From contig NZ_CP094351.1 in the NCBI RefSeq assembly GCF_022807995.1, forward strand, positions 432,501 to 496,500: a DNA stretch of 64,000 nucleotides, read 5' to 3'. This DNA comes from Pseudomonas orientalis. GTDB taxonomy: Bacteria; Pseudomonadota; Gammaproteobacteria; Pseudomonadales; Pseudomonadaceae. Shown here one piece after another: positions 28,683-36,736 of this stretch; positions within the stretch are counted from its first letter, which is position 1, and every line of letters starts with the position of its first letter. Position numbers and translations under genes: made by a program. The notes beneath the pieces are model-generated. The model saw only the letters and a program-made list of their open reading frames with translations, was not told the DNA's origin and did no database searches.

Positions 28683-28728
28683 GGGGAGAGTCTCCACGCA
28701 GCGGGGCGAAAATGCCCTGATGGAACTC

Positions 28729-28755
28729 ATATGGGGGTGGCGGGGGGGATTTCAA
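28729..28755 (-). promoter_or_regulatory. Sigma32-type heat-shock promoter of hslVU
   Basis: Read on the minus strand, TTGAAA (28755-28750), a 13-base spacer, then CCCCATAT (28736-28729). This fits the RpoH consensus CTTGAAA-N(11-16)-CCCCATnT and is placed correctly for hslV. Confidence 0.75.
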
Positions 28756-28825
28756 CCGTAGGACGGCAGGGCGGACGAGTGGCAGTTATAGGCCAGGCAT
28801 GATCTTCAGACCGATGAAAATCAAA

Positions 28826-28915
28826 TGTGGGAGGGGGCTTGCCCCCGATAGCGGTGTATCAGTCGCTGAATATATTGACTGGTCTACCGCCATCGGGGGC
28901 AAGCCCCCTCCCACA
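28826..28915. repeat. REPIN (inverted REP pair)
   Basis: Same arms as the other copies, with inner GATAGCGGTGTATCAGTC and GACTGGTCTACCGCCATC. Lies between the SPOR protein stop and the hslVU promoter. Confidence 0.93.
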
Positions 28916-28938
28916 TTAGCCCTGCTATGTCTTCGAGA

Positions 28939-29640
28939 TCAGCGGCTCTGGCGTTGTTGTAACAGCAGGTTGCTAAACCCGGCGCCAGCCAATTGTTTCT
29001 GCGCCACCGTCAGTTGTTCACGGTTGCTGAACGGGCCGACCAGCACGCGATACCAGGTCGCCTCCTTCACGGTGCCGGATTCCACCGTCACCGCCTGGCC
29101 CAGCAGAATGATCTGTGCGCGTACCCGGTCCGCGTCCGCCTGTTTGGGGAACGAGCCCGCCTGCAGGAAGAACTTGGTCACCGGCGCCGCCTTGGTCTCT
29201 GCCACTGGGGGCGCCGGAGGCGGAGTAATGCCCGCCAGTGCGGCCTGGGCGCGAGCGGTGTCGATCTTCGCCGCTTCGGCTGGGGTTACCGGCGTGGTCG
29301 GCACTTGCGGCGTCGGCAGGGTTTTCTCCGGCACGGCGTCGGGCGGCACGATTACTTCTGATTCCGGCAGCAGCGTATAGAAGTCGTACTTGGGTTTCAC
29401 CGGAACCGTCGGGCTCGGCGCCGTCTTGTTGGCCTCGGCGATTTTCGTGGCTTTCTGCTGCTCCTGTTTGACGCGCTTGACGTCATCGCCCTGGCCGGGC
29501 TCCAGCTTCATCAGAAAGACAACGAATGCGCCGACCGTGAGGCCGATCGCCATCCACAGCCAACCCGGAATCGGCTGCTTGGCCGGGGCCTGGTAGCGGC
29601 TGGCGCCGCGCTTGGGTGCAGGTTTTTTCTTGGCGGCCAA
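28939..29640 (-). CDS. SPOR-domain, FtsN-like membrane protein
   Basis: A 233-residue bitopic inner-membrane protein: basic cytoplasmic N-tail (MAAKKKPAPKRGASRYQ), one span (about residues 25-43, PGWLWMAIGLTVGAFVVFLMK), a Pro/Ala/Thr-rich periplasmic linker, and a C-terminal SPOR domain (about residues 150-228: FFLQAGSFPKQADADRVRAQ...WYRVLVGPFSNREQ) that binds denuded peptidoglycan glycan strands. This layout matches FtsN-type division proteins, though it is shorter than enterobacterial FtsN. The gene starts one base after the argS stop, so both are likely in one transcript. Confidence 0.85.
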   Translation of the reverse strand: MAAKKKPAPKRGASRYQAPAKQPIPGWLWMAIGLTVGAFVVFLMKLEPGQGDDVKRVKQEQQKATKIAEANKTAPSPTVPVKPKYDFYTLLPESEVIVPPDAVPEKTLPTPQVPTTPVTPAEAAKIDTARAQAALAGITPPPAPPVAETKAAPVTKFFLQAGSFPKQADADRVRAQIILLGQAVTVESGTVKEATWYRVLVGPFSNREQLTVAQKQLAGAGFSNLLLQQRQSR

Positions 29641-29641
29641 C

Positions 29642-31378
29642 TTACATGCGCTCCAGAGTTTCCAGGCCCAACAGCTCCAGGCCTTGCTTTAGGGTCCGTC
29701 CAGCCAATGCGGCAAGGCGCAGGCGACTCTGCTTCTGGGCTTCATCGTCGGCGCTGAGGATCGGGCAGTTCTCGTAGAAGCTGGAAAACAGGCCGGCCAC
29801 TTCGTACAGGTAGGTGCAGAGGATATGCGGCGTGCCTTTCTCGCCGACGCTGTTGAGCACTTCGCCGAACTGCGCAAGCTTGGCGGCCAGTTCCTGCTCA
29901 TGAGGTGCATCCAGCACGATGTGGCCTTCGACCTCGCTGAAGTCTTTGCCCAGCTTGCGGAACACACCGGCCACACGGGTGTAGGCGTACAGCAGGTAGG
30001 GGGCGGTGTTGCCTTCGAAGTTGAGCATCAGGTCGAAGTTGAAGCTGTAGTCGCTGGTGCGGTGCTTGGACAGGTCGGCGTATTTCACCGCGCCAATGCC
30101 GACCACGCGGGCGATATTTCGCAGATCGGCCTCGGCCAGTTCCGGGTTCTTTTCCTTGACCAGGCTGTAGGCGCGCTCCTGGGCTTCGGTCAGCAGGTCG
30201 ACCAGCTTCACGGTGCCGCCATCGCGGGTCTTGAACGGGCGGCCATCGGCGCCGTTCATGGTGCCGAAACCCATGTGTTCCATGTGCATCGGGTGGGTGA
30301 CGAAACTGGCGCGGCGCGCCACTTCGAATACCTGCTGGAAGTGCAGGGCCTGGCGCTGATCGACGAAATACAGCGCGCGATCGGCCTTGAGCACGCCGCT
30401 GCGGTAGCGTACGGCGGCCAGGTCGGTGGTGGCGTAGAGATAGCCGCCATCGGCCTTGACGATGATCACCGGCAGCGGCTCGCCATCGGCGGTCTTGAAT
30501 TCTTCAAGGAATACGCACTGCGCACCGTTGCTCTCGACCAGCAGGCCCGCGGCCTTGAGGTCGTTGACTACGTTGATCAGGTCGTCGTTATAGGCGCTTT
30601 CGCCCATCACGTCGGCCATGGTCAGCTTGACGTTGAGCAGCTCATAGATTTCCTGGCAGTGGGACAGGGAGATGTCGCGGAACCGACTCCACAGTTCCAG
30701 GCATTCCTGATCCCCGGCTTGCAGCTTGACCACCAGGCTGCGCGCGCGGTCAGCAAATTCTTCGGATTCGTCGAAGCGCTTCTTGGCGGCGCGGTAGAAG
30801 TTTTCCAGGTCGGCCAGCTCGTTGCTGGTGATCGGGTTTTCCTGCAGGTAGGCCATCAGCATGCCGAACTGGGTGCCCCAGTCGCCCACGTGGTTCTGAC
30901 GGATGACGGTGTCGCCGAGAAATTCCAGGACCCGCGCCACACCGTCGCCGATGATGGTCGAGCGCAGGTGGCCGACGTGCATCTCCTTGGCGAGGTTGGG
31001 CGCCGACAGGTCGATGACCACGCGCTGGCTGTCGCCGGCCTTGCGTGCGCCGATGTGGGCATCGGCCAGGGCGGCATCCAGGCGCGCGGCCAGGGCCTGG
31101 GTGTTCTGGAAGAAGTTGATAAAGCCCGGGCCGGCGATTTCGGCCTTGGTGACACTGGCGTCGGCCGGCAGCGCGGCGATGATTTTTTCCGCCAGGTCGC
31201 GGGGCTTCATGCCGGCCGGCTTGGATAGCATCATCGCGATGTTGCTGGCGAAGTCGCCGTGGGTCTTGTCGCGGGTGTTCTCCACCTGGATCGCCGGCGA
31301 CAGGCCTTCAGGCAACACACCTTCGTTGACGAGTTGGGTGAGGGCTTGTTGGATCAGCTGGCGAATGGTGTCTTTCAT
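29642..31378 (-). CDS. argS: Arginyl-tRNA synthetase
   Basis: Class I aminoacyl-tRNA synthetase charging tRNA-Arg. ATG at 31378 gives 578 residues starting [17 protein letters not shown]. The HIGH-like motif appears as HVGH in [20 protein letters not shown]; as in many ArgRS a canonical KMSKS is not obvious. N-terminal Add-1 domain and C-terminal DALR anticodon-binding domain ([14 protein letters not shown] onwards) are present. The frame open to 31486 is not needed. Confidence 0.96.
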   Translation of the reverse strand: MKDTIRQLIQQALTQLVNEGVLPEGLSPAIQVENTRDKTHGDFASNIAMMLSKPAGMKPRDLAEKIIAALPADASVTKAEIAGPGFINFFQNTQALAARLDAALADAHIGARKAGDSQRVVIDLSAPNLAKEMHVGHLRSTIIGDGVARVLEFLGDTVIRQNHVGDWGTQFGMLMAYLQENPITSNELADLENFYRAAKKRFDESEEFADRARSLVVKLQAGDQECLELWSRFRDISLSHCQEIYELLNVKLTMADVMGESAYNDDLINVVNDLKAAGLLVESNGAQCVFLEEFKTADGEPLPVIIVKADGGYLYATTDLAAVRYRSGVLKADRALYFVDQRQALHFQQVFEVARRASFVTHPMHMEHMGFGTMNGADGRPFKTRDGGTVKLVDLLTEAQERAYSLVKEKNPELAEADLRNIARVVGIGAVKYADLSKHRTSDYSFNFDLMLNFEGNTAPYLLYAYTRVAGVFRKLGKDFSEVEGHIVLDAPHEQELAAKLAQFGEVLNSVGEKGTPHILCTYLYEVAGLFSSFYENCPILSADDEAQKQSRLRLAALAGRTLKQGLELLGLETLERM

Positions 31379-31488
31379 GGTGTTCTCTTTCGACCGCAAG
31401 CGGCGGCGCGCGATGCGCAGGTGGAAAAACTGGGCATTATCCGTGGCGAGGGCGGGCTTGCCAACCGTTCCGGACCTGTGGAGCATTT

Positions 31489-31588
31489 TGTAGGAGCGAG
31501 CTTGCTCGCGAAAATCGTCAACGATAACTCGGGCTTCCTGATTTAACGCGGTGTTCTTGAGTTTTTCGCGAGCAAGCTGGCTCCTACA
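31489..31588. repeat. REPIN of a second family (GTAGGAGCGAGC type)
   Basis: TGTAGGAGCGAGCTTGCTCG (from 31489) and its inverted counterpart CGAGCAAGCTGGCTCCTACA (to 31588) flank about 50 bases. The core differs from the TGTGGGAGGGGGCTTGCCCCC family seen elsewhere in the window. It lies between the priA stop and the argS start. Confidence 0.85.
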
Positions 31589-31600
31589 GTGGTGGCTGGA

Positions 31601-33820
31601 TCAGTACAGGTCTACCGGGTCCACATCCAGTGACCATCGCACCTGCCGGCCGCCGGGCATTTGCTCCAGGGCAAGCAACCAGCTGCTTAATAGCCGATGC
31701 AGCGGTGCACGGGACGTTGCCTGCAACAGTAGCTGGGCGCGATAGCGCCCGGCGCGGCGTTCCATGGGCGCGGGCACCGGGCCGAGCAGTTCGATGCCGC
31801 TCAGACCCAGCTCTACCAGCAAACGTTCAGCGGCGCTGCAGGCTTCGTCCAGAAAACCTTCGGCCTGCCCCGGTTTATGCGCCTCGGCGCGCAGCAGCGC
31901 CAGGTGCGCAAACGGCGGCAACCCGGCGGCGCGGCGCTCGCTCAACGCCTGTTCGGCGAAGGCAAAGTAACCTTGTTCGGTCAGTTGAATCAGCAGTGGG
32001 TGGTCGGCCAAGTGCGTCTGGATAATCACTCGGCCCGGCTCTTCGGCCCGACCTGCGCGGCCGGCGACCTGCACGATCAACTGCGCCATGCGCTCGCTGG
32101 CGCGAAAGTCGCCGGAGAATAAACCGCCGTCGGCATCCAGGATCGACACCAGGGTCACCCGAGGGAAGTGGTGCCCTTTGGCGAGCATCTGCGTGCCGAC
32201 CAGAATGCACGGCTGGCCTTTCTGGATCGTGGCAAACAATTGGTTCATTGCGTCTTTGCGCGACGTGCTGTCACGGTCCACTCGCAGCACCGGGTAATCC
32301 GGGAACAGGATGCCCAGGCGCTCTTCGGCGCGCTCGGTACCCGCACCGACCGGGCGCAGGTCGACCTTGCCGCACTGCGGGCAGTGGCGCGGTACAGGCT
32401 CGACATGGCCGCAGTGATGGCAGCGCAGTTCGCCGTAGCGCTGATGCACGGTCATGCGCGCATCGCAACGCTCGCATTCGGACATCCAGCCACAGTCATG
32501 ACACAAAAGCGTCGGCGCAAAACCGCGACGGTTGAGGAACACCAGGACTTGCTGGCCGGCGGCGAGGGTCTGGCCGATGGCTTGCTGCATCGGGCCGGAA
32601 ATACCGCTGTCCAGCGGTCGGCTTTTTACATCCAGGCGCAGGAAGCGCGGTTGCTTGGCGCCGCCTGCGCGCTCATTCAGGCGTAGCAGGCCATAACGGC
32701 CGGTGTAGGCGTTATGCAGGCTTTCCAGGGACGGCGTGGCCGAACCCAGCACAATCGGGATGTCCTCCTGGCGCGCGCGCACCAGCGCCAGGTCGCGGGC
32801 GTGGTAACGCAGGCCTTCCTGCTGTTTGTAAGAGCCGTCGTGTTCTTCGTCGATGATGATCAGCCCCGGATTTTTCATCGGGGTGAACAGCGCCGAGCGC
32901 GTGCCGATAATAATGTCGGCTTCGCCGTCCCGCGCCGCCAGCCACGACTCCAGGCGCTCACGGTCGTTGACGGCCGAGTGCACCAGGGCGATGCGTGCGT
33001 TGAAACGCTGTTCGAAACGCGCCAGGGTCTGCGGGCCGAGGTTGATCTCGGGGATCAGCACCAGCGCCTGTTTGCCAGCTTGCAACGTCTCGCGGATCAA
33101 CTGCAAATACACTTCCGTCTTGCCGCTGCCAGTGACGCCGGCCAGCAGGAACGCATGGAAACTGTCGAACCCTGCGCGGATCGCTTCATACGCGGCGCGT
33201 TGCTCGGGATTCAGTGGCAGCTCCGGCTGGGCCAGCCAGTGTTCATGGCGCGGGTCGGGGGCGTGCTTGCGAATTTCCACCTGCACCAGGCCTTTGGCGA
33301 GCAACAGGTCGAGGCTGTCCTTGCTCAGCATCAGCTTGCTCAACAGCTGATGGGCCACGCCGTGGGGATGCTGCGCCAGGGTGGCCAGGGCTTCACGCTG
33401 GCGCGGAGCGCGGGCGATGCGCGGGTCGTCCAGGCGCGCGCCGGGCACCATCGACCAGAAGCGCTCCTGGCGCGCTTCGGCCAGTTCGCCCTGGCGCAGC
33501 AGCACCGGCAGCGCCCAACTCAACGTGTCGCCCAGGCTGTGCTGGTAATACTGCGCGGTCCACAGGCACAGCTTGAACAGCGCGGGCGGCAGCGGCGCAG
33601 TGGCGTCGAGGATGGCGATGGCCGGCTTGAGCTTTTCAGCGGGCACTTCGCTGTGGTCGGTGACTTCCACCAGGATGCCGATCATTTCCCTGCGCCCGAA
33701 CGGCACGCGCACGCGCATGCCGGGTTCCAACTGCGCACGCGGCACACCGGCCGGCGCCCGGTAATCGAACAGACGGCGCAGGGGCGAGGGCAGGGCTAGG
33801 CGCAAAATGGCGTCGGGCAC
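31601..33820 (-). CDS. priA: Primosomal protein N' (replication restart helicase PriA)
   Basis: 3'-to-5' DEXH helicase that recognises stalled forks and reloads DnaB. The 739-residue product starts at GTG 33820 (MPDAILRLALPSPLRRLFDYR). Domains: N-terminal 3'-end-binding region, helicase lobe 1 with Walker A GVTGSGKTEVYLQ and DEEH box IIDEEHDGSYK, zinc-binding cysteines (CHDCGWMSECERCDAR and CHHCGH...CPQCG), and lobe 2 with QMLAKGHHFPRVTLV and QVAGRAGRA. Length and motif order are normal. Confidence 0.96.
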   Translation of the reverse strand: MPDAILRLALPSPLRRLFDYRAPAGVPRAQLEPGMRVRVPFGRREMIGILVEVTDHSEVPAEKLKPAIAILDATAPLPPALFKLCLWTAQYYQHSLGDTLSWALPVLLRQGELAEARQERFWSMVPGARLDDPRIARAPRQREALATLAQHPHGVAHQLLSKLMLSKDSLDLLLAKGLVQVEIRKHAPDPRHEHWLAQPELPLNPEQRAAYEAIRAGFDSFHAFLLAGVTGSGKTEVYLQLIRETLQAGKQALVLIPEINLGPQTLARFEQRFNARIALVHSAVNDRERLESWLAARDGEADIIIGTRSALFTPMKNPGLIIIDEEHDGSYKQQEGLRYHARDLALVRARQEDIPIVLGSATPSLESLHNAYTGRYGLLRLNERAGGAKQPRFLRLDVKSRPLDSGISGPMQQAIGQTLAAGQQVLVFLNRRGFAPTLLCHDCGWMSECERCDARMTVHQRYGELRCHHCGHVEPVPRHCPQCGKVDLRPVGAGTERAEERLGILFPDYPVLRVDRDSTSRKDAMNQLFATIQKGQPCILVGTQMLAKGHHFPRVTLVSILDADGGLFSGDFRASERMAQLIVQVAGRAGRAEEPGRVIIQTHLADHPLLIQLTEQGYFAFAEQALSERRAAGLPPFAHLALLRAEAHKPGQAEGFLDEACSAAERLLVELGLSGIELLGPVPAPMERRAGRYRAQLLLQATSRAPLHRLLSSWLLALEQMPGGRQVRWSLDVDPVDLY

Positions 33821-33935
33821 GCGGGGGTCTCATTCAGGCAGGTGGTGGCGCAGGGGCGCGAGCCTAGCAGACAGGGGAGGGCTTGGGTATGCCATGGTTT
33901 TCTGATGAAAGGCGGTTTCCAGTCGGATGTGCGGC

Positions 33936-33963
33936 TTGCGTGATTGAAAAGGTCTGTTAGAAT
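33936..33963 (+). promoter_or_regulatory. Probable sigma70 promoter of rpmE
   Basis: TTGCGT (33936-33941), 16 bases, TAGAAT (33958-33963), about 70 bases before the rpmE ATG. Confidence 0.5.
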
Positions 33964-34032
33964 TCGCGGCCTAATTACGTGCGGTATTCGACAATAGTGT
34001 CGAGTGGCGGCACGCTAGCCCGAGGAAGTGCC

Positions 34033-34266
34033 ATGAAAGCCGATATCCATCCAGCGTACGAAACCATCGAAGTCACCTGCAGCTGCGGTAACAAGTTCGA
34101 AACCCGTTCGAACCTGTGCAAGCCACTGGGTACTGACGTATGCAACGAGTGCCACCCGTTCTACACCGGTAAGCAGAAAACTCTGGACACCGGCGGCCGT
34201 GTACAGCGCTTCGCAGATCGCTTTGGTGCTTTCGGCAAGAAGCCTGCTGCTACTCCAGCAGAGTAA
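34033..34266 (+). CDS. rpmE: 50S ribosomal protein L31 (zinc-binding form)
   Basis: ATG at 34033 follows GAGGAAGTGCC and gives 77 residues beginning [20 protein letters not shown]. The cysteines of the zinc-containing C+ type are present: CSCGN, SNLCKP and [14 protein letters not shown]. Longer upstream starts are not supported. The stop codon overlaps the left arm of a hairpin that leads into the next gene. Confidence 0.96.
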   Translation: MKADIHPAYETIEVTCSCGNKFETRSNLCKPLGTDVCNECHPFYTGKQKTLDTGGRVQRFADRFGAFGKKPAATPAE

Positions 34267-34331
34267 GGCTCAAAAGCCTTATGGGCTTTTGCCAGCTGTT
34301 GAAAAAGGCGTCCCTTGCGGGCGCCTTTTTT
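34265..34331 (+). promoter_or_regulatory. Tandem hairpins overlapping the start of the nuclease gene
   Basis: Hairpin 1: AAGGCT (34265-34270), loop CAAA, AGCCTT (34275-34280), ending exactly before the ATG and holding the only nearby AAGG Shine-Dalgarno. Hairpin 2: AAAAAGGCG (34302-34310) and CGCCTTTTT (34322-34330), with CCC/GGG inside, followed by T: an intrinsic-terminator shape placed inside the signal-peptide codons. Confidence 0.6.
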
Positions 34332-35090
34332 GTGCCTGCGATTTGGTTTTCCGCCGCCCAGGCCCGGGTGTTCTGCCCCGCGCCAGCTTCAGTGGCGCCC
34401 GTGCACGTGCAGCGCGTGGTGGATGGCGACACCGTGCGCCTCAAGGACGGCCGCAGCGTTCGGATGATCGGTATCAACGCGCCGGAGACTGGTAAAAAGG
34501 GCCGCTCCGACGAGCCGTTTGCGGTCGCCGCGCGCCAGCGTCTGCAGGCTTTGGTCGACGCCAGTGACGGGCGTCTCGGGCTGGTGCCGGGGCGCGAGCG
34601 TAAAGATCGCTACGGCAGAACCCTGGCCCACCTGTATGGCGCCGACGGCAACAACCTCGAGGCGCAATTGCTGGCTGAGGGCCTGGGGTTTCAGGTGGGC
34701 GTCGCGCCCAATGTCGAACTGGTCACCTGTCAGCAGGCTGCTGAAAACAGTGCGCGTAAGGCGCGGTTGGGGCTTTGGCGGCAATCGCCGGTACACGGCG
34801 TGGCGCAACTCAAGCGGTCCGGGTTCGCTCTGGTCAGCGGACGGGTCAGCAAGATCGAACGCAATCGCGGTGGGGTCTGGATCGAATTGCAAGGCTCACT
34901 GGTATTACGCATTGCGCCCGATCTGGTGCGTCTATTCGATGCCGCCATGCTAAATGGTCTGCAAGGCAAGACAATCGAGGCGCGTGGCTGGGTGCAGGAA
35001 CGCGCCAGGCGCGGCGGGGTGAAAAAAGCTCAGGCCCGTTGGCTGGTGCCGATCACCGATCCGAGCATGCTTGGATCCGCGCAACAATAA
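34281..35090 (+). CDS. Secreted thermonuclease (SNase-like) family protein
   Basis: Probable exported nuclease of 269 residues. The signal peptide is about residues 1-29 (LLKKASLAGAFFVPAIWFSAAQA). The staphylococcal-nuclease-like domain (about residues 40-175) shows VDGDTVRLKDGRSVRMIGINAPETG, with the metal-binding Asp and catalytic-type Arg, then RKDRYGRTLAHLYG and LLAEGLGF. The remaining C-terminal 95 residues (KRSGFALVSGRVSKIERNRGGVWIELQGSLVLRI) resemble an OB-like beta domain. It starts 14 bases after rpmE with a Shine-Dalgarno buried in a hairpin, so expression probably depends on rpmE translation. Confidence 0.85.
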   Translation: MGFCQLLKKASLAGAFFVPAIWFSAAQARVFCPAPASVAPVHVQRVVDGDTVRLKDGRSVRMIGINAPETGKKGRSDEPFAVAARQRLQALVDASDGRLGLVPGRERKDRYGRTLAHLYGADGNNLEAQLLAEGLGFQVGVAPNVELVTCQQAAENSARKARLGLWRQSPVHGVAQLKRSGFALVSGRVSKIERNRGGVWIELQGSLVLRIAPDLVRLFDAAMLNGLQGKTIEARGWVQERARRGGVKKAQARWLVPITDPSMLGSAQQ

Positions 35091-35267
35091 AAATTGTAGA
35101 CATTTTTTAATGCGATTGTGAACACTCCAGCCCTTGTATCCCGTGGCTTTAGACTAAAGTACGCCGCCGCAGGGCCTTGACACCTGTGACTGACCAGTCT
35201 TGTAGGGGCTTTACGACACGCGTATCCTCGGCGGTCCGTCGACCAACAGTAAAAGCGGAATGCCGAT

Positions 35268-36536
35268 ATGTCTGATTTGAAAACTGCCGCTCTCGAATAT
35301 CATGCCAATCCTCGTCCAGGAAAGCTGAGTGTAGAGCTCACCAAAGCCACTGCCACTGCCCGTGACCTGTCGCTGGCCTACAGCCCTGGCGTTGCCGAGC
35401 CCGTACGTGAAATCGCCCGCGACCCCGAGCTGGCGTACAAGTACACCGGCAAGGGCAACCTGGTTGCAGTGATTTCTGATGGCACCGCAATCCTGGGCCT
35501 GGGTAACCTCGGCCCGCTGGCGTCCAAGCCGGTCATGGAAGGCAAGGGCGTGCTGTTCAAGCGCTTTGCTGGCATCGACGTTTTCGACATCGAAGTCGAC
35601 TCCGAAAGCCCGCAGGCTTTCATCGACACCGTCAAACGCATTTCCATCACTTTCGGTGGCATCAACCTGGAAGACATCAAGGCACCCGAGTGCTTCGAGA
35701 TCGAAAAGGCCCTGATCGAACAGTGCGACATCCCGGTATTCCACGATGACCAGCACGGCACCGCAATCGTTACCGCGGCCGGCATGATCAACGCCCTGGA
35801 AATCGCCGGCAAAACCCTGGGCGAGGCGAAGATCGTCTGCCTGGGCGCCGGCGCCGCGGCCATTTCCTGCATGAAGCTGATCATCAGCATGGGCGCCAAG
35901 CTGGAAAACATCTACATGGTCGACAGCAAGGGCGTGATTCAGTCCGAGCGTACCGACCTGAACCAGTACAAGGCGATGTTCGCCCACCCGTCCTCCAAGC
36001 GCACCCTGGCTGACGCCCTCGACGGCGCCGACGTGTTCGTCGGCCTGTCCGGCCCGAACCTGCTGAGCGCCGAAGGCCTGAAGTCGATGGCGCCGAACCC
36101 TATCGTGTTCGCCTGCTCCAACCCGGACCCGGAAATCTCGCCTGAGCTGGCGCACGCCACCCGCAGCGACGTGATCATGGCCACCGGCCGTTCGGACTAC
36201 CCGAACCAGGTCAACAACGTGCTGGGTTTCCCGTTCATCTTCCGTGGTGCCCTGGACGTTCGCGCCAAGCGCATCAACGAAGAGATGAAAGTCGCGGCCG
36301 CCAACGCCCTGCGTGAACTGGCCAAGCTGCCGGTGCCGCAGGATGTCTGCGACGCCTACGGTGGCGCCAAGCTGGAATTCGGTCGTGAGTACATCATCCC
36401 GAAACCAATGGACAAGCGCCTGATCACCCTGATCTCCGATGCCGTGGCCAAGGCTGCCATCGAGACCGGCGTCGCAACCCAGCCTTACCCGAAGAACTAC
36501 CCGCTGCAAAGCGTGGATGATGTGTTCAACGGCTAA
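35268..36536 (+). CDS. maeB: Malic enzyme (oxaloacetate-decarboxylating), short form
   Basis: Oxidative decarboxylation of malate to pyruvate, probably NADP-linked. The 422-residue product covers only the malic enzyme catalytic and NAD-binding domains: YSPGVAEPVREIA, FHDDQHGTAIV (metal site), and GAGAAAISCMKL (dinucleotide fold). The C-terminal phosphotransacetylase-like domain of E. coli MaeB (total about 759) is absent; short forms like this are normal in Pseudomonas. TTGACA at 35177-35182 is a possible -35 element with a poor -10. A strong terminator follows. Confidence 0.93.
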   Translation: MSDLKTAALEYHANPRPGKLSVELTKATATARDLSLAYSPGVAEPVREIARDPELAYKYTGKGNLVAVISDGTAILGLGNLGPLASKPVMEGKGVLFKRFAGIDVFDIEVDSESPQAFIDTVKRISITFGGINLEDIKAPECFEIEKALIEQCDIPVFHDDQHGTAIVTAAGMINALEIAGKTLGEAKIVCLGAGAAAISCMKLIISMGAKLENIYMVDSKGVIQSERTDLNQYKAMFAHPSSKRTLADALDGADVFVGLSGPNLLSAEGLKSMAPNPIVFACSNPDPEISPELAHATRSDVIMATGRSDYPNQVNNVLGFPFIFRGALDVRAKRINEEMKVAAANALRELAKLPVPQDVCDAYGGAKLEFGREYIIPKPMDKRLITLISDAVAKAAIETGVATQPYPKNYPLQSVDDVFNG

Positions 36537-36555
36537 GCCTGCGTAGCGCACCAAC

Positions 36556-36589
36556 AAAAGCCCCGGCTCTCGCGAGTCGGGGCTTTTTT
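36556..36589 (+). terminator. Intrinsic terminator after maeB
   Basis: AAAAGCCCCGGCTC pairs with GAGTCGGGGCTTTT around a TCGC loop (one mismatch), followed by TT. Confidence 0.88.
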
Positions 36590-36627
36590 GTGTCCGGCGT
36601 TTAAATTGAGCCTTGTGGAGCTCTAAA

Positions 36628-36718
36628 TGTGGGAGGGGGGCTTGCCCCCGATAGCGGTGTACCAGCCACCAGATTCATTGGCTGACAGCCCGCAATCGGG
36701 GGCAAGCCCCCTCCCACA
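36628..36718. repeat. REPIN (inverted REP pair)
   Basis: TGTGGGAGGGGGGCTTGCCCCC (one extra G) left arm and the inverted right arm; inner GATAGCGG / CCCGCAATC partly mismatched; loop contains CAGATTCATTGGCTG. Between convergent maeB and ponA. Confidence 0.92.
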
Positions 36719-36736
36719 TTGGAACTGTGTTGCGAC

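Noticed and set aside
35090-35120. AAAAATTGTAGACATTTTTT after the nuclease gene as a terminator
   Set aside because: The stem would be almost only A-T and too weak for a normal intrinsic terminator.
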